Origin: Bartonella apihabitans
GTDB lineage: Bacteria; Pseudomonadota; Alphaproteobacteria; Rhizobiales; Rhizobiaceae
NCBI RefSeq assembly: GCF_030758755.1
Contig: NZ_CP132387.1
Coordinates: forward strand, 2,638,660-2,702,659
Direction: 5' to 3'
DNA length: 64,000 bases
A model generated the notes under the pieces. That model was not told where the DNA came from, searched no databases, and worked only from the letters and a program-made list of their open reading frames with translations. The position numbers and the translations under genes were made by a program. This document shows, piece after piece, positions 46,580 through 54,902 of the stretch (its first letter is position 1; every line of letters begins with the position of its first letter).

Positions 46580-47620
46580 TCAATTTTGTTTTGCCTTCAG
46601 ATCGGCAACATTATCTTGTCCGGTTTTGCGAAATTCTTCCGGATTGAAATTATACACTGTCGAACAGAATTCACATTTTACAGTAATTCTGCCATTTTCA
46701 ATGCTGGAGTTTATCTCCTCCGCCGTGAAGCTATTCAAGACATTTTCTATTTTTTCACGCGAGCATGAACATTGATCAAGGATAGTTCTTGCATTGAAAA
46801 CCCTGACGCCGTGTTCATGGAACAAGCGGAACAAAAGTCGTTCCGCTCCTACCTGTGGATCCGTCATCTCGGAGCTTTCAATCGTGTCAACAAGTGCCTT
46901 GACTTCTCTCCAGTGATCAAGATCGGTCTTCTTATCAATTTTCTTGGTCGTTTGGCTTTCGATGGAAGACTTCGGAAGATGTTGGACAAGCACACCGCCA
47001 GCCCGCCAGCTCTCTCTTGAATGGCCATTTTCATCACGGTCGAAAAGTGTCGCAACGCCAAGCTTGACTTCGGTTGGAATCTGTTCCGATTGTTTGAAAT
47101 AGTTACGCGCTATTTCTTCCAGACTTGAACCGTCAAGTGCGACAATACCCTGATAGCGTTGCATATGTTCGCCCTGATCGATTGTAAGTGCTAAAGTTCC
47201 TTTGCCAAGGAGCTCTTCGGGGGCATCGTGGCCGGAAGCAACAGCCTCTTCGAGTTTCTTGTCATCAAATCTTGCATAAGCGCGCAAACTGGATGGGGTT
47301 TTAAAATCGCACACCAGAAGGTTGACCGGTCCGTCAGAACTGGTCTGCAAAATGAATTTTCCATCAAATTTCAATGATGTACCGAGTAAAACGGTTAAAA
47401 CCATTGCTTCAGCCAATAACCGCGCAACCGGTTCGGGATAATGGTGGCGCGATAAAATGCTGTTGACGGCAGTTCCCAACTGTACCGCGCGCCCCCGTGC
47501 ATCAAGGTCTTCCACCTCGAAAGGCACAACTGCATCATCGCCAGCAAAATTGAAATCACCAAAGGAAGGGCTCTTTTTGAATTGAGCCGGTTGGTCGTTT
47601 ACATTCATTTCTTTTGTCAA
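46580..47620 (-). CDS. hslO: Redox-regulated chaperone Hsp33
   Basis: A 346-residue Hsp33. The N-terminal chaperone domain is followed by the redox switch, whose four zinc cysteines are visible as CSC (DQCSCSREKI) and CEFC (VKCEFCSTVYNF). Under oxidative unfolding stress the cysteines form disulfides and the protein becomes a holdase. The first codon is probably TTG at 47620, nine bases after an AAGGA site; the ATG at 47608 is an alternative. The gene lies downstream of argD-argF on the same strand, a frequent rhizobial arrangement, separated by about 180 bases. The frame is intact. Confidence 0.94.
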   Translation of the reverse strand: MTKEMNVNDQPAQFKKSPSFGDFNFAGDDAVVPFEVEDLDARGRAVQLGTAVNSILSRHHYPEPVARLLAEAMVLTVLLGTSLKFDGKFILQTSSDGPVNLLVCDFKTPSSLRAYARFDDKKLEEAVASGHDAPEELLGKGTLALTIDQGEHMQRYQGIVALDGSSLEEIARNYFKQSEQIPTEVKLGVATLFDRDENGHSRESWRAGGVLVQHLPKSSIESQTTKKIDKKTDLDHWREVKALVDTIESSEMTDPQVGAERLLFRLFHEHGVRVFNARTILDQCSCSREKIENVLNSFTAEEINSSIENGRITVKCEFCSTVYNFNPEEFRKTGQDNVADLKAKQN

Positions 47621-47803
47621 AACCGCGTTTCCTTAAAGACTGCCAGAGCATTATTGCCAAAATGGTTCTGTTTGATTTTACTTAAAAAGCAAAGATGCTC
47701 CGGCACAATGAAGTCTCCGAACATATTGTTCGGAAGGATACTTCATAATGCCTGAAGCTGATAAAACAGTAAAACCTTGTGCAAGTAGCCTTATAGATAG
47801 GAA

Positions 47804-48727
47804 TTATTTTAACGCCTGCAAGCACCATTCGAGAACAGCCTTTTGGGCGTGCAAGCGGTTTTCAGCTTCGTCAAAGACAACGGAATGTGGCCCGTCAATG
47901 ACTGCGTCTACCACTTCTTCGCCACGGTGGGCCGGAAGACAATGCATAAACAAGGCATCCGGTTTGGCCAAATCCATCAACGCTTCATTGACCTGATAAG
48001 GCTGGAATACACTGTGTCCGCGGGCGCGGAATTCCTGCCCCATTGAAACCCATGTATCGGTAACAATGCAATCAGAATTTCTGGCGGCCTCTTCGGCATT
48101 ATTGGTGAGAACAATGTTCGCACCATGCTGACGTGCCCAATCAATATATTTTTGCTGCGGTTCGCTGCCTTTGGGCGTTGCGATATTCAGATTGAATTTG
48201 AAAAGTGCGGATGCTTCAATGAAAGAATGCAAAACATTGTTCCCGTCACCCATCCACGCAAAAGTTTTGCCCGCAATTGGTCCACGATGTTCTTCATAGG
48301 TCATAATGTCAGCCAAAATCTGACAAGGATGGGTATCATCTGTCAGGCCATTAATAACAGGAACACCGGCATATTCTGCGAGTTCCAGCATTCTGGTATG
48401 AGCCGTTGTCCGGATCATGATAATGTCAACGAAGCGGGAAAGTACACGAGCTGTATCGGCAATCGTTTCGCTATGTCCAAGTTGCATTTCCGAGCCGGTG
48501 AGCATGATCGTCTCACCGCCCAATTGATGCATTCCGACATCGAATGATACGCGTGTACGTGTTGACGGTTTCTCGAAAATCATGGCGAGTGTTTTGCCAA
48601 TAAAAGGTTTTTCCGATTGGCCTTTTTTAAGAAGTGCCTTGACCTTTTTGGCGTGCTCGATGATGTTGCGGGCAGTTTCCGGTGAGAGAATGGACAAATC
48701 AGTAAAGTGGCGAATATTCTTCGTCAT
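47804..48727 (-). CDS. argF: Ornithine carbamoyltransferase
   Basis: A 307-residue enzyme from the ATG at 48727 ([12 protein letters not shown]); a reading to 48799 adds 24 residues overlapping argD and is rejected. Motifs are the carbamoyl-phosphate site [20 protein letters not shown], the ornithine-binding DTWVSMGQE and the HCLPAHRG loop with its active-site cysteine. It makes citrulline from ornithine and carbamoyl phosphate in the cytoplasm. The start lies ten bases after the argD stop, so argD-argF form one arginine operon, likely co-transcribed and perhaps continuing to hslO. Confidence 0.96.
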   Translation of the reverse strand: MTKNIRHFTDLSILSPETARNIIEHAKKVKALLKKGQSEKPFIGKTLAMIFEKPSTRTRVSFDVGMHQLGGETIMLTGSEMQLGHSETIADTARVLSRFVDIIMIRTTAHTRMLELAEYAGVPVINGLTDDTHPCQILADIMTYEEHRGPIAGKTFAWMGDGNNVLHSFIEASALFKFNLNIATPKGSEPQQKYIDWARQHGANIVLTNNAEEAARNSDCIVTDTWVSMGQEFRARGHSVFQPYQVNEALMDLAKPDALFMHCLPAHRGEEVVDAVIDGPHSVVFDEAENRLHAQKAVLEWCLQALK

Positions 48728-48737
48728 AATATCAAGC

Positions 48738-49936
48738 CTATTTTTGTTTGTGAGCATTAGAAACGAGTTGGATAGCTTTTTCAATTCGGTGAAGGCCATC
48801 GCGAATTTCGTCTTCGGTGACAGTCAATGGCGGTAAAAGACGAATAACATTGTTTCCTGCACCAACGCCTAAAAGTTTTTCGTCACGCATAGCGGCAATA
48901 ACTTCAGTGTTTTTAACAACACATTTAAGCCCGGTTAAAAGTCCTACTCCACGAATTGACTCTACGACATCGGGAAAACGGTCAATAATGGAAGCCAATC
49001 CCTGTTTGAACAGATTGGCCATGGCATTGACATGGTCGAGAAAGCCGTCGGCCAACATGACATCAAGTACCGCATTGGCTGCAGCCATAGCAAGAAGATT
49101 TCCACCGAATGTCGAACCATGGGTCCCCGGTGTCATGCCTTTGGCTGCCTCTTTTGTTGCAAGACAGACGCCGATTGGAAAACCGCCACCAAGACCTTTG
49201 GCAAGTGCCATGATATCCGGTTCTATGCCCGACCACTGATAGGCAAAAAGTTTGCCTGTCCGCCCCATGCCGGTTTGGACTTCGTCGACAATGAATAACA
49301 ATCCGTTTTCGTCACAGATGCGGCGCAATAATTGCATGAATTCCTTCGGCACCGGACGCAACCCGCTTTCGCCCTGAATAGGCTCGATGAGCAGTGCAGC
49401 AGTCTTTTCACCGATTGCAGCACGCAATGCTTTTTCATCGTCGAACGGAACTTGTATAAAACCTTGAGCTTTGGGCCAAAACCTTCAAGATATTTTTCCT
49501 GCCCTCCGGCGGCAAGGGTTGCAAGTGTGCGGCCATGAAAAGCACCTTCAAAGGTAATAATTTCATAGCGTTCGGGATGTCCGCTTACATATTGATAGCG
49601 TCTTGCGGTTTTGATGGCGCATTCTATCGCTTCCGCCCCCGAATTACAGAAAAAAACTTTATCGGCAAAGCTATTTGCACAAAGTCTTTCAGCAACTTTT
49701 TCCTGTTCGGGAGATTCAAAAAGATTTGATACATGCCAGAGCTTGTTGGCCTGTTCTTCAATGGCTTTGACAAGCTTGGGGTGGTTATGACCAAGAGCAT
49801 TGACCGCAATGCCGGACGTAAAATCGAGATAGCGTTCGCCGTTATCCGAGATAAGCCAGGCACCGTTTCCTCGTATGAAGCGCAAACCGATACGTGCAAA
49901 AGTATCATAAAGTGGTTGCGCGTTGTTTTGGGTCAT
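48738..49936 (-). pseudogene. argD: Acetylornithine aminotransferase, one-base frameshift
   Basis: A class III PLP aminotransferase. The first part starts at 49936 ([20 protein letters not shown]) behind an AGGAGA site and runs through [17 protein letters not shown] and the [21 protein letters not shown] motif. At a short A run (T's at 49470-49472 on the plus strand) one base is missing. The frame resumes as [20 protein letters not shown], with the PLP lysine region further on ([14 protein letters not shown]) and ends at 48738. Adding one base yields 399 residues, the usual ArgD length. The enzyme converts N-acetylglutamate semialdehyde to N-acetylornithine and often also serves lysine synthesis. 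As written the product would be inactive. Confidence 0.92.
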
Positions 49937-50508
49937 TGCCTGATCTCCTATCCATTATATAATTTATGCCGGATACCGAAAATCGGATAAACCGATTTTG
50001 GCGATAGCATAGATGATCATATCGCTGTTTTTCTGAACGAAACGTTAGGTTTTTGAAAAACAGTGCTTATATCCAAGATAAAACATCAACAGCGCCGTGT
50101 TTCATCACGACGCTGTCGAAATTATTCACCTTTACTATCCTGCCTGTCTGGAAAAAAGTCAATTGATGCCTTTGAAACACCATAATCAAAATTTATCTTG
50201 CAAAAATTGATTTTTGCGCTTGCAAATTTTCCCTTTTTGAAAAAAAGTGATTCGCAAGTTGGGGAAAACATCGCAAAACACCTATATTAGCATAGGTAGA
50301 CTCTTGTCAGGGAGTCATCGCGTATAGTAGTAATTTGGTAAAACTGGAACATTTCGGTTCTGCCGGGTAAATATCATAACAAGTATGACTGTTTTTGCGC
50401 TTTTTAGCGCATTGATGGATTCCGGCAAAAATCGATATGACAAAGTGAATGGTCATGCCACCTGAAAGTGAAGGGGCGTTGATAGAAATTAAGAAACGGA
50501 GTGCCGGT
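49937..50508. other. Divergent promoter region between argD and gcrA, with GANTC sites
   Basis: 572 bases without a supported gene. It carries three GANTC sites: GATTC at 50249-50253, GACTC at 50299-50303 and GAGTC at 50312-50316. The last two form an inverted pair separated by eight bases. These are potential CcrM methylation sites bound by GcrA-type regulation. A separate start at 50449 is in frame with gcrA but has no family similarity. Confidence 0.55.
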
Positions 50509-51075
50509 ATGAACTGGACAGATGAACGTGTTGAACTTTTGAAAAAGCTATGGAGTGACGGGTTGAGTGCCAGCCAGATTGCTGCCCAGCTTGGCGGAGT
50601 TAGCCGTAATGCCGTTATCGGTAAGGTTCATCGATTGAAATTGTCAGGGCGTGGCAAAACAACAAAAGCAACGCCGCGCACAAAGAAGCCGGTCGAAACA
50701 GTTGTCAATAATGGAACACAGGCACCACGTGCTCCCCGCAATACGCCGGTAGCACCGGTTGCCGCTGCTGTTGCGGCTTCAGCCAAAAAACCACAGCCTT
50801 CAACGATCGGTGCCACAGCTTTGAAACTGGATTTTGTTGCGGATGCGGTTTCGGAAGTGGAAGAACAGCCTTCAACGGATGTCGTTGTGCCAATGTCACG
50901 ACATTTGAGCCTTTTGCAATTGAGTGAAAATACATGCAAATGGCCTGTTGGCGACCCGCTGTCGGATGACTTCTATTTCTGCGGTGCTGATGCAGGAGAG
51001 TCAGGTCCCTATTGCGCTTTCCATGCAAAACTTGCTTTCCAACCGGTTTCGGAACGTCGTCGCGTAAGAGCTTGA
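50509..51075 (+). CDS. gcrA: Cell-cycle regulator GcrA
   Basis: A 188-residue protein from the ATG at 50509 (MNWTDERVELLKKLW), which has GGAG at 50498-50501, seven bases upstream. The N-terminal DNA-binding domain contains a helix-turn-helix (LSASQIAAQLGGVSRNAVIGKVHRL). A long Ala/Pro/Thr/Lys linker follows, then the sigma70-binding C-terminal region with cysteines (ENTCKWPVGDP, YFCGADAGESGPYCAFHAKLAFQP). GcrA binds RNA polymerase sigma70 and promotes transcription at promoters with CcrM-methylated GANTC sites during S phase. GANTC sites lie upstream of the gene itself. A strong terminator follows. Confidence 0.96.
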   Translation: MNWTDERVELLKKLWSDGLSASQIAAQLGGVSRNAVIGKVHRLKLSGRGKTTKATPRTKKPVETVVNNGTQAPRAPRNTPVAPVAAAVAASAKKPQPSTIGATALKLDFVADAVSEVEEQPSTDVVVPMSRHLSLLQLSENTCKWPVGDPLSDDFYFCGADAGESGPYCAFHAKLAFQPVSERRRVRA

Positions 51076-51113
51076 ATGCCGAACTAGAAGAGCATAAAAT
51101 ACTAATAATCAGC

Positions 51114-51146
51114 AAAACCTTGGAATGTTTATTCCAAGGTTTTTTT
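51114..51146 (+). terminator. Intrinsic terminator of gcrA
   Basis: AAAACCTTGGAAT at 51114-51126 pairs with ATTCCAAGGTTTT beginning at 51131, a 13-base stem with a 4-base loop and a T run. It lies 39 bases after the gcrA stop. Confidence 0.9.
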
Positions 51147-51230
51147 ATTTATTAGAAAAAACGAACTGTATTTTCTTCAAATTTAATATTCGATTCTATA
51201 ATTTAAATCTCTCCAAAAGGAAGATTTAAA

Positions 51231-52337
51231 GTGAATAAAGTTGATTCAATCGTAAGCTATGACGCGCCGCATTCTTGCAGTCAGGAATGGCTAAAAAAAG
51301 CAATTGAAATTATCGAAGCGGAAATAAACCGTTCGGCCGATACCCATCTCATCCGTTATGATTTACCGCCTTCATGCGGGATAACGCTCTATTTGAAAGA
51401 TGAATCCTGCCATCCGACAGGTAGTTTGAAACACCGTTTGGCGCGTTCACTTTTCCTCTATTCTCTTTGCAACGGAAAAATTGGCCCCAAGACAACGATT
51501 GTCGAGGCTTCGAGCGGTTCGACAGCCGTCTCGGAAGCCTATTTTGCCAAATTGATCGGTGTTCCTTTTGTGACCGTTATTCCGAGGACAACTTCACCGC
51601 AAAAAGTTGCAGCCATAGAAGCATATGGCGGCAATGTTCATTTTATTGATGATCCGAAATCGGTTTATGTAACGGCACAAAACCTCGCTGATGAATTGGG
51701 GGGCTATTATATAGACCAGTTTACCTTTGCCGAACGGGCAACAGATTGGCGTGGCAACAATAATATTGCCAATTCAATTTTCTGCCAGATGGCCAAAGAA
51801 CCGCATCCGGTTCCCCAATGGATTGTTGCAAGTGCCGGCACTGGCGGAACGTCGGCTACATTGGGGCGATATATCCGGTATCGCAAATTTTCAACGAGAC
51901 TTTGTGTAGCCGATCCGGAAGCTTCGGTTTTTCACCTCCACTATGCCGACCGGTCGATAAAAGAAATCGATTCATGTTGTTCGGTGATTGAAGGTATCGG
52001 GCGGGCACGTGTCGAACCGTCATTCATGCCGGATGTGATCGACCGGATGATTTCGGTTCCCGATCAGGCAAGTCTTGCAGCCATGCGTGTGATAAGCCGC
52101 CTTATCGGTCGCAGTTGCGGCGGGTCAACAGGAACCAATGTTTATGCAGCTGCAGAACTCATTTCCGATATGATTAAAAATCATCAACAGGGCTCGTTGG
52201 TAACATTGATTTGTGACAGTGGTGAACGTTACCGGTCAACCTATCTTGACGATCAGTGGCTTAATAAAAAAGGTTTTGATATCGCTGGTGATATGAAACG
52301 TCTGGAACAACTCTTTACAGAAGGAAAACCTTTCTGA
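51231..52337 (+). CDS. PLP-dependent cysteine synthase family protein (Cds1-like cysteine desulfhydrase or synthase)
   Basis: A 368-residue fold-type II PLP enzyme. The start is GTG at 51231, seven bases after AAGGAAG. The PLP lysine is Lys67 in HPTGSLKHRLA, followed by the phosphate-binding EASSGSTAVSEAYFAKLIGVPF and the cofactor glycine loop ASAGTGGTSATLGRYIRY. The sequence is longer than CysK and lacks the canonical substrate loop TSGNTG (here SSGSTA), a trait of the group that includes mycobacterial Cds1, a cysteine desulfhydrase. Whether it makes or degrades cysteine cannot be decided from sequence. It is flanked by terminators, so it is monocistronic. Confidence 0.85.
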   Translation: MNKVDSIVSYDAPHSCSQEWLKKAIEIIEAEINRSADTHLIRYDLPPSCGITLYLKDESCHPTGSLKHRLARSLFLYSLCNGKIGPKTTIVEASSGSTAVSEAYFAKLIGVPFVTVIPRTTSPQKVAAIEAYGGNVHFIDDPKSVYVTAQNLADELGGYYIDQFTFAERATDWRGNNNIANSIFCQMAKEPHPVPQWIVASAGTGGTSATLGRYIRYRKFSTRLCVADPEASVFHLHYADRSIKEIDSCCSVIEGIGRARVEPSFMPDVIDRMISVPDQASLAAMRVISRLIGRSCGGSTGTNVYAAAELISDMIKNHQQGSLVTLICDSGERYRSTYLDDQWLNKKGFDIAGDMKRLEQLFTEGKPF

Positions 52338-52842
52338 TTGTCGCTTTTTGCCTTTAACCGGTTTTGATAGCGCAAGCCCGTTGGAGCCATTTTTCCGGAA
52401 GCATTTTGTCGGCTGACGCCATTTTAATGTGCTTCGGGGGGCTGGAACGCTGCTCGAAGAGTAAAGCGCTCCCATCAGCTCGGGAAATTTTGCACGAACA
52501 AAATTTTGACCGACAAAAATAATGGTGTTGAGTACCTTACGGACACCCGATCAATCATGATGATTGATCGCACTGAAATTTTATTCCCCTCGAAAAATGA
52601 CACATTCTGATATAGGCGACAAGTTTTTAACTTTTCGTTCGTTCCGGTTTATCCGGTAAACATGTTGCAAGGGACAAAACAAGTTTGATAACGGCGATGA
52701 GCACGAACACATATGGCGCATGATTGGCAGCCTGTTCCGGCACCTTTTCAGCGCAAAAAAGTTTTTAAAATGTTTTGAAAACAAATTGCCGAAGAGGTGC
52801 AAGCTCGACTGTCGAAATTAAAAATGGCAGTGAGCTGTTTTC
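52338..52842. other. Gene-free convergent spacer with a perfect inverted repeat
   Basis: 505 bases between convergent genes with no supported coding frame. GATCAATCAT at 52550-52559 and ATGATTGATC at 52561-52570 form 10-base perfect arms around a single G. An operator in a convergent spacer is unexpected, so the site may be a remnant of a lost promoter or part of an unannotated RNA. Confidence 0.5.
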
Positions 52843-53466
52843 TCAATTTCCGGTATTGTTGACCGAGCTCACAACAATATCGTCACGTTGTTCGATGCTG
52901 ACCCATTTTCCGGGAGATTGTGTCGACTGACGCTTGAGATATGTATATTCGGTGTCTTTCCAGTTGAAGACTTCGTCACGCAAATTGTCGAGTACAAAAT
53001 CGCCGCGATCTGTCCGTACAGTCAAAACGGCATGACCTTCGCCGTCAGGTTTACGCACAACGGTAATAAGCAGACTGGCAAGCGGCATACCTTTGTCATG
53101 TAATTCTTTCTGCTTTTCAAGAACATAGTCTTCGCAATCGCCGGCGTTTACCGGATAGGTCCAATACTCTTCCTTGCCGTAAAGTTCCATGTCTGTTGCG
53201 GGAGTAATGCGGGCATTAACACTATGATTGACATCCAGCATCATATCCCAGACATTTTGAGTTAATTTTACCGGCTGGAGAATGGTGTTGCGAATTTTGC
53301 ATTCTTGCGGCAAGCGTTCACAAAATTCGTAATGCCCTATAGGCTGCGATGTTTGGCCGCTTACGGTCATAAATTCACCAGCCGCCTTTGCCGCTGATGT
53401 CAGTCCGACAAGCGTTAAAAACGCCACTCCGAATAATCTGAACGCAAACACCATTTTTGTACTCAA
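52843..53466 (-). CDS. Transglutaminase-like cysteine peptidase (BTLCP family)
   Basis: A 207-residue secreted protein with a signal peptide (FAFRLFGVAFLTLVGLTSAAKA). The mature part carries the papain/transglutaminase-like triad: Cys in NAGDCEDYVLEK, His in GEGHAVLTVRT and Asp in DFVLDNL. The BTLCP family (Pfam 06035) is widespread in alphaproteobacteria, periplasmic, and of unknown substrate; relatives (LapG-type) cut surface adhesins. The gene is isolated, with a long AT-rich region upstream. No LapD-like partner is seen in this window, so a LapG role is not supported here. Confidence 0.88.
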   Translation of the reverse strand: MSTKMVFAFRLFGVAFLTLVGLTSAAKAAGEFMTVSGQTSQPIGHYEFCERLPQECKIRNTILQPVKLTQNVWDMMLDVNHSVNARITPATDMELYGKEEYWTYPVNAGDCEDYVLEKQKELHDKGMPLASLLITVVRKPDGEGHAVLTVRTDRGDFVLDNLRDEVFNWKDTEYTYLKRQSTQSPGKWVSIEQRDDIVVSSVNNTGN

Positions 53467-53795
53467 TTTAACTTTGCACGATAAAGATCGTTAACAAAAG
53501 GTTAAAGTCCAAACTTGCTTGCTAGTCAATAACCGGAATGCAACACTTTATTAAGATTTATATTATGGTTAAATTTGTAAATTGTTTATTTTCAATGGGT
53601 TAGCATTTTAATATGGTTAATATGATTTTTTACGTCGAAAAAACGTTATTGCAGGATGGTTCATAAAAAGCGTGTGATAGCTTTTAGTGTTTTCTTGAAA
53701 AAGCTGAAATATAGCCTATTCATGCGTAAAAAATCACTTATATGGATGGTGTTAAGCCTTGAAGGCAAAGGCATTCGGGAATTGAGAGTATGTGA
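53467..53795. other. Divergent AT-rich promoter region
   Basis: 329 bases between the BTLCP gene and the GNAT/C39 gene. It is rich in A/T with GTTAAC-type words near 53492-53505. No RNA or operator could be fixed. A 28-codon frame from 53722 overlaps the next start but has no ribosome site. Confidence 0.45.
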
Positions 53796-54896
53796 ATGGG
53801 CGATTTGATTAAACGAAAAGCAACTCCAGACGATATAGATGCACTTGTAGCTATCGAAGAAGCCTGCTTTGACAGTGACAGAATATCGCGTCGTTCTTTC
53901 CGTACATTAATCGATCGTCCCACAGCAAGAACGATTGTTGCCGAGCTTGATGGAACAATCATCGGTTATGCAATGATTTTGTTTCGCAAAGGCACGGCTC
54001 TGGCACGCCTTTATTCACTTGCTGTCAAACCCGGCGGTAAAATAAAAGGTGTCGGCTCCCGACTATTGGAAGCAGCAGAGCAGGCGGCTTTTGATGAAGG
54101 GCGCGTTTATATGCGTCTTGAAGTTCGCGAAGACAATAACCGCGCAATCAAGCTTTATGAACGCTTTCATTACCGTCCGATTGGCCGTTACCTTGATTAT
54201 TATGCCGATCATACGCCGGCTTTGCGGTATGAAAAAACCTTGCGTGGTGACACACCGGTTGAAACATCGGTCCCCTATTATCAACAGACTTCGGAATTTA
54301 CCTGTGGCGCTGCCTGTCTGATGATGGCGCTCAAATATTTCGATCCGCAATCGCGCCTTGATCCTGTGTTCGAGCTTAGGCTGTGGCGGGGTGCAACAAC
54401 TGTCTTCATGCTTTCGGAACCGGGGGGATGCGAGCCGTTCGGCCTTGCTGTTCTTGCCCATAATTATGGTTTGAAAGCTGAAATCATTGTCACGAGTTAT
54501 GAATTTTTGTTTATCAATTCGGTGCGCGATCCCAAAAAACGCGAAATTATGGAAATTGCCCAGACCGATTTTCGTGAGCAGGCTGATGCAGCACACATTC
54601 CGGTGCGGATTGCGGCTTTCACGCTGGATGACATCCGCGCCGCTTTGGCACGAGGTGCTTTGGTTCTTGTGCTCATCAGTTTCTATCACATGTTTGGTGA
54701 AAAAATTCCTCATTGGGTACTGGTCCATGGAGATGATGGAAGCCATATCCACATCCATGATCCATGGGTGGAGGAAGATGCAGGCGAGACAATTGCTGAT
54801 TCTGCAAATTTGCCTTTAAACTATCAAGTGTTCGACCATATTGCGCGCTTTGGAAAAGACGGTTTGCGCGCAGCCGTCATATTGGAGAAAAGCTAG
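53796..54896 (+). CDS. GNAT N-acetyltransferase fused to a C39-like peptidase
   Basis: A 366-residue two-domain protein. Residues 1-150 form a RimI-like GNAT fold with the acetyl-CoA loop VKPGGKIKGVGSRLL and the NNRAIKLYERF helix. Residues 155-366 form a papain-like peptidase of the C39-like (DUF3335) family: QQTSEFTCGAAC with Cys170, His306 in PHWVLVHG and Asp322 in HIHDPW give a full triad. Six bases after the stop begins a RLAN/ATP-grasp gene, and this pair is conserved in several proteobacteria. I infer that the ligase makes an amide or peptide bond and this protein acetylates and trims a peptide substrate. The substrate is unknown. No signal peptide is visible. Confidence 0.88.
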   Translation: MGDLIKRKATPDDIDALVAIEEACFDSDRISRRSFRTLIDRPTARTIVAELDGTIIGYAMILFRKGTALARLYSLAVKPGGKIKGVGSRLLEAAEQAAFDEGRVYMRLEVREDNNRAIKLYERFHYRPIGRYLDYYADHTPALRYEKTLRGDTPVETSVPYYQQTSEFTCGAACLMMALKYFDPQSRLDPVFELRLWRGATTVFMLSEPGGCEPFGLAVLAHNYGLKAEIIVTSYEFLFINSVRDPKKREIMEIAQTDFREQADAAHIPVRIAAFTLDDIRAALARGALVLVLISFYHMFGEKIPHWVLVHGDDGSHIHIHDPWVEEDAGETIADSANLPLNYQVFDHIARFGKDGLRAAVILEKS

Positions 54897-54902
54897 TTTT
54901 CT

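Noticed and set aside
53722..53808. A 28-codon frame (MRKKSLIWMVLSLEGKG...) overlapping the GNAT/C39 start, considered as a peptide substrate of the cassette
   Set aside because: No ribosome site and no leader-peptide cleavage motif; overlap with the next start is likely coincidence.
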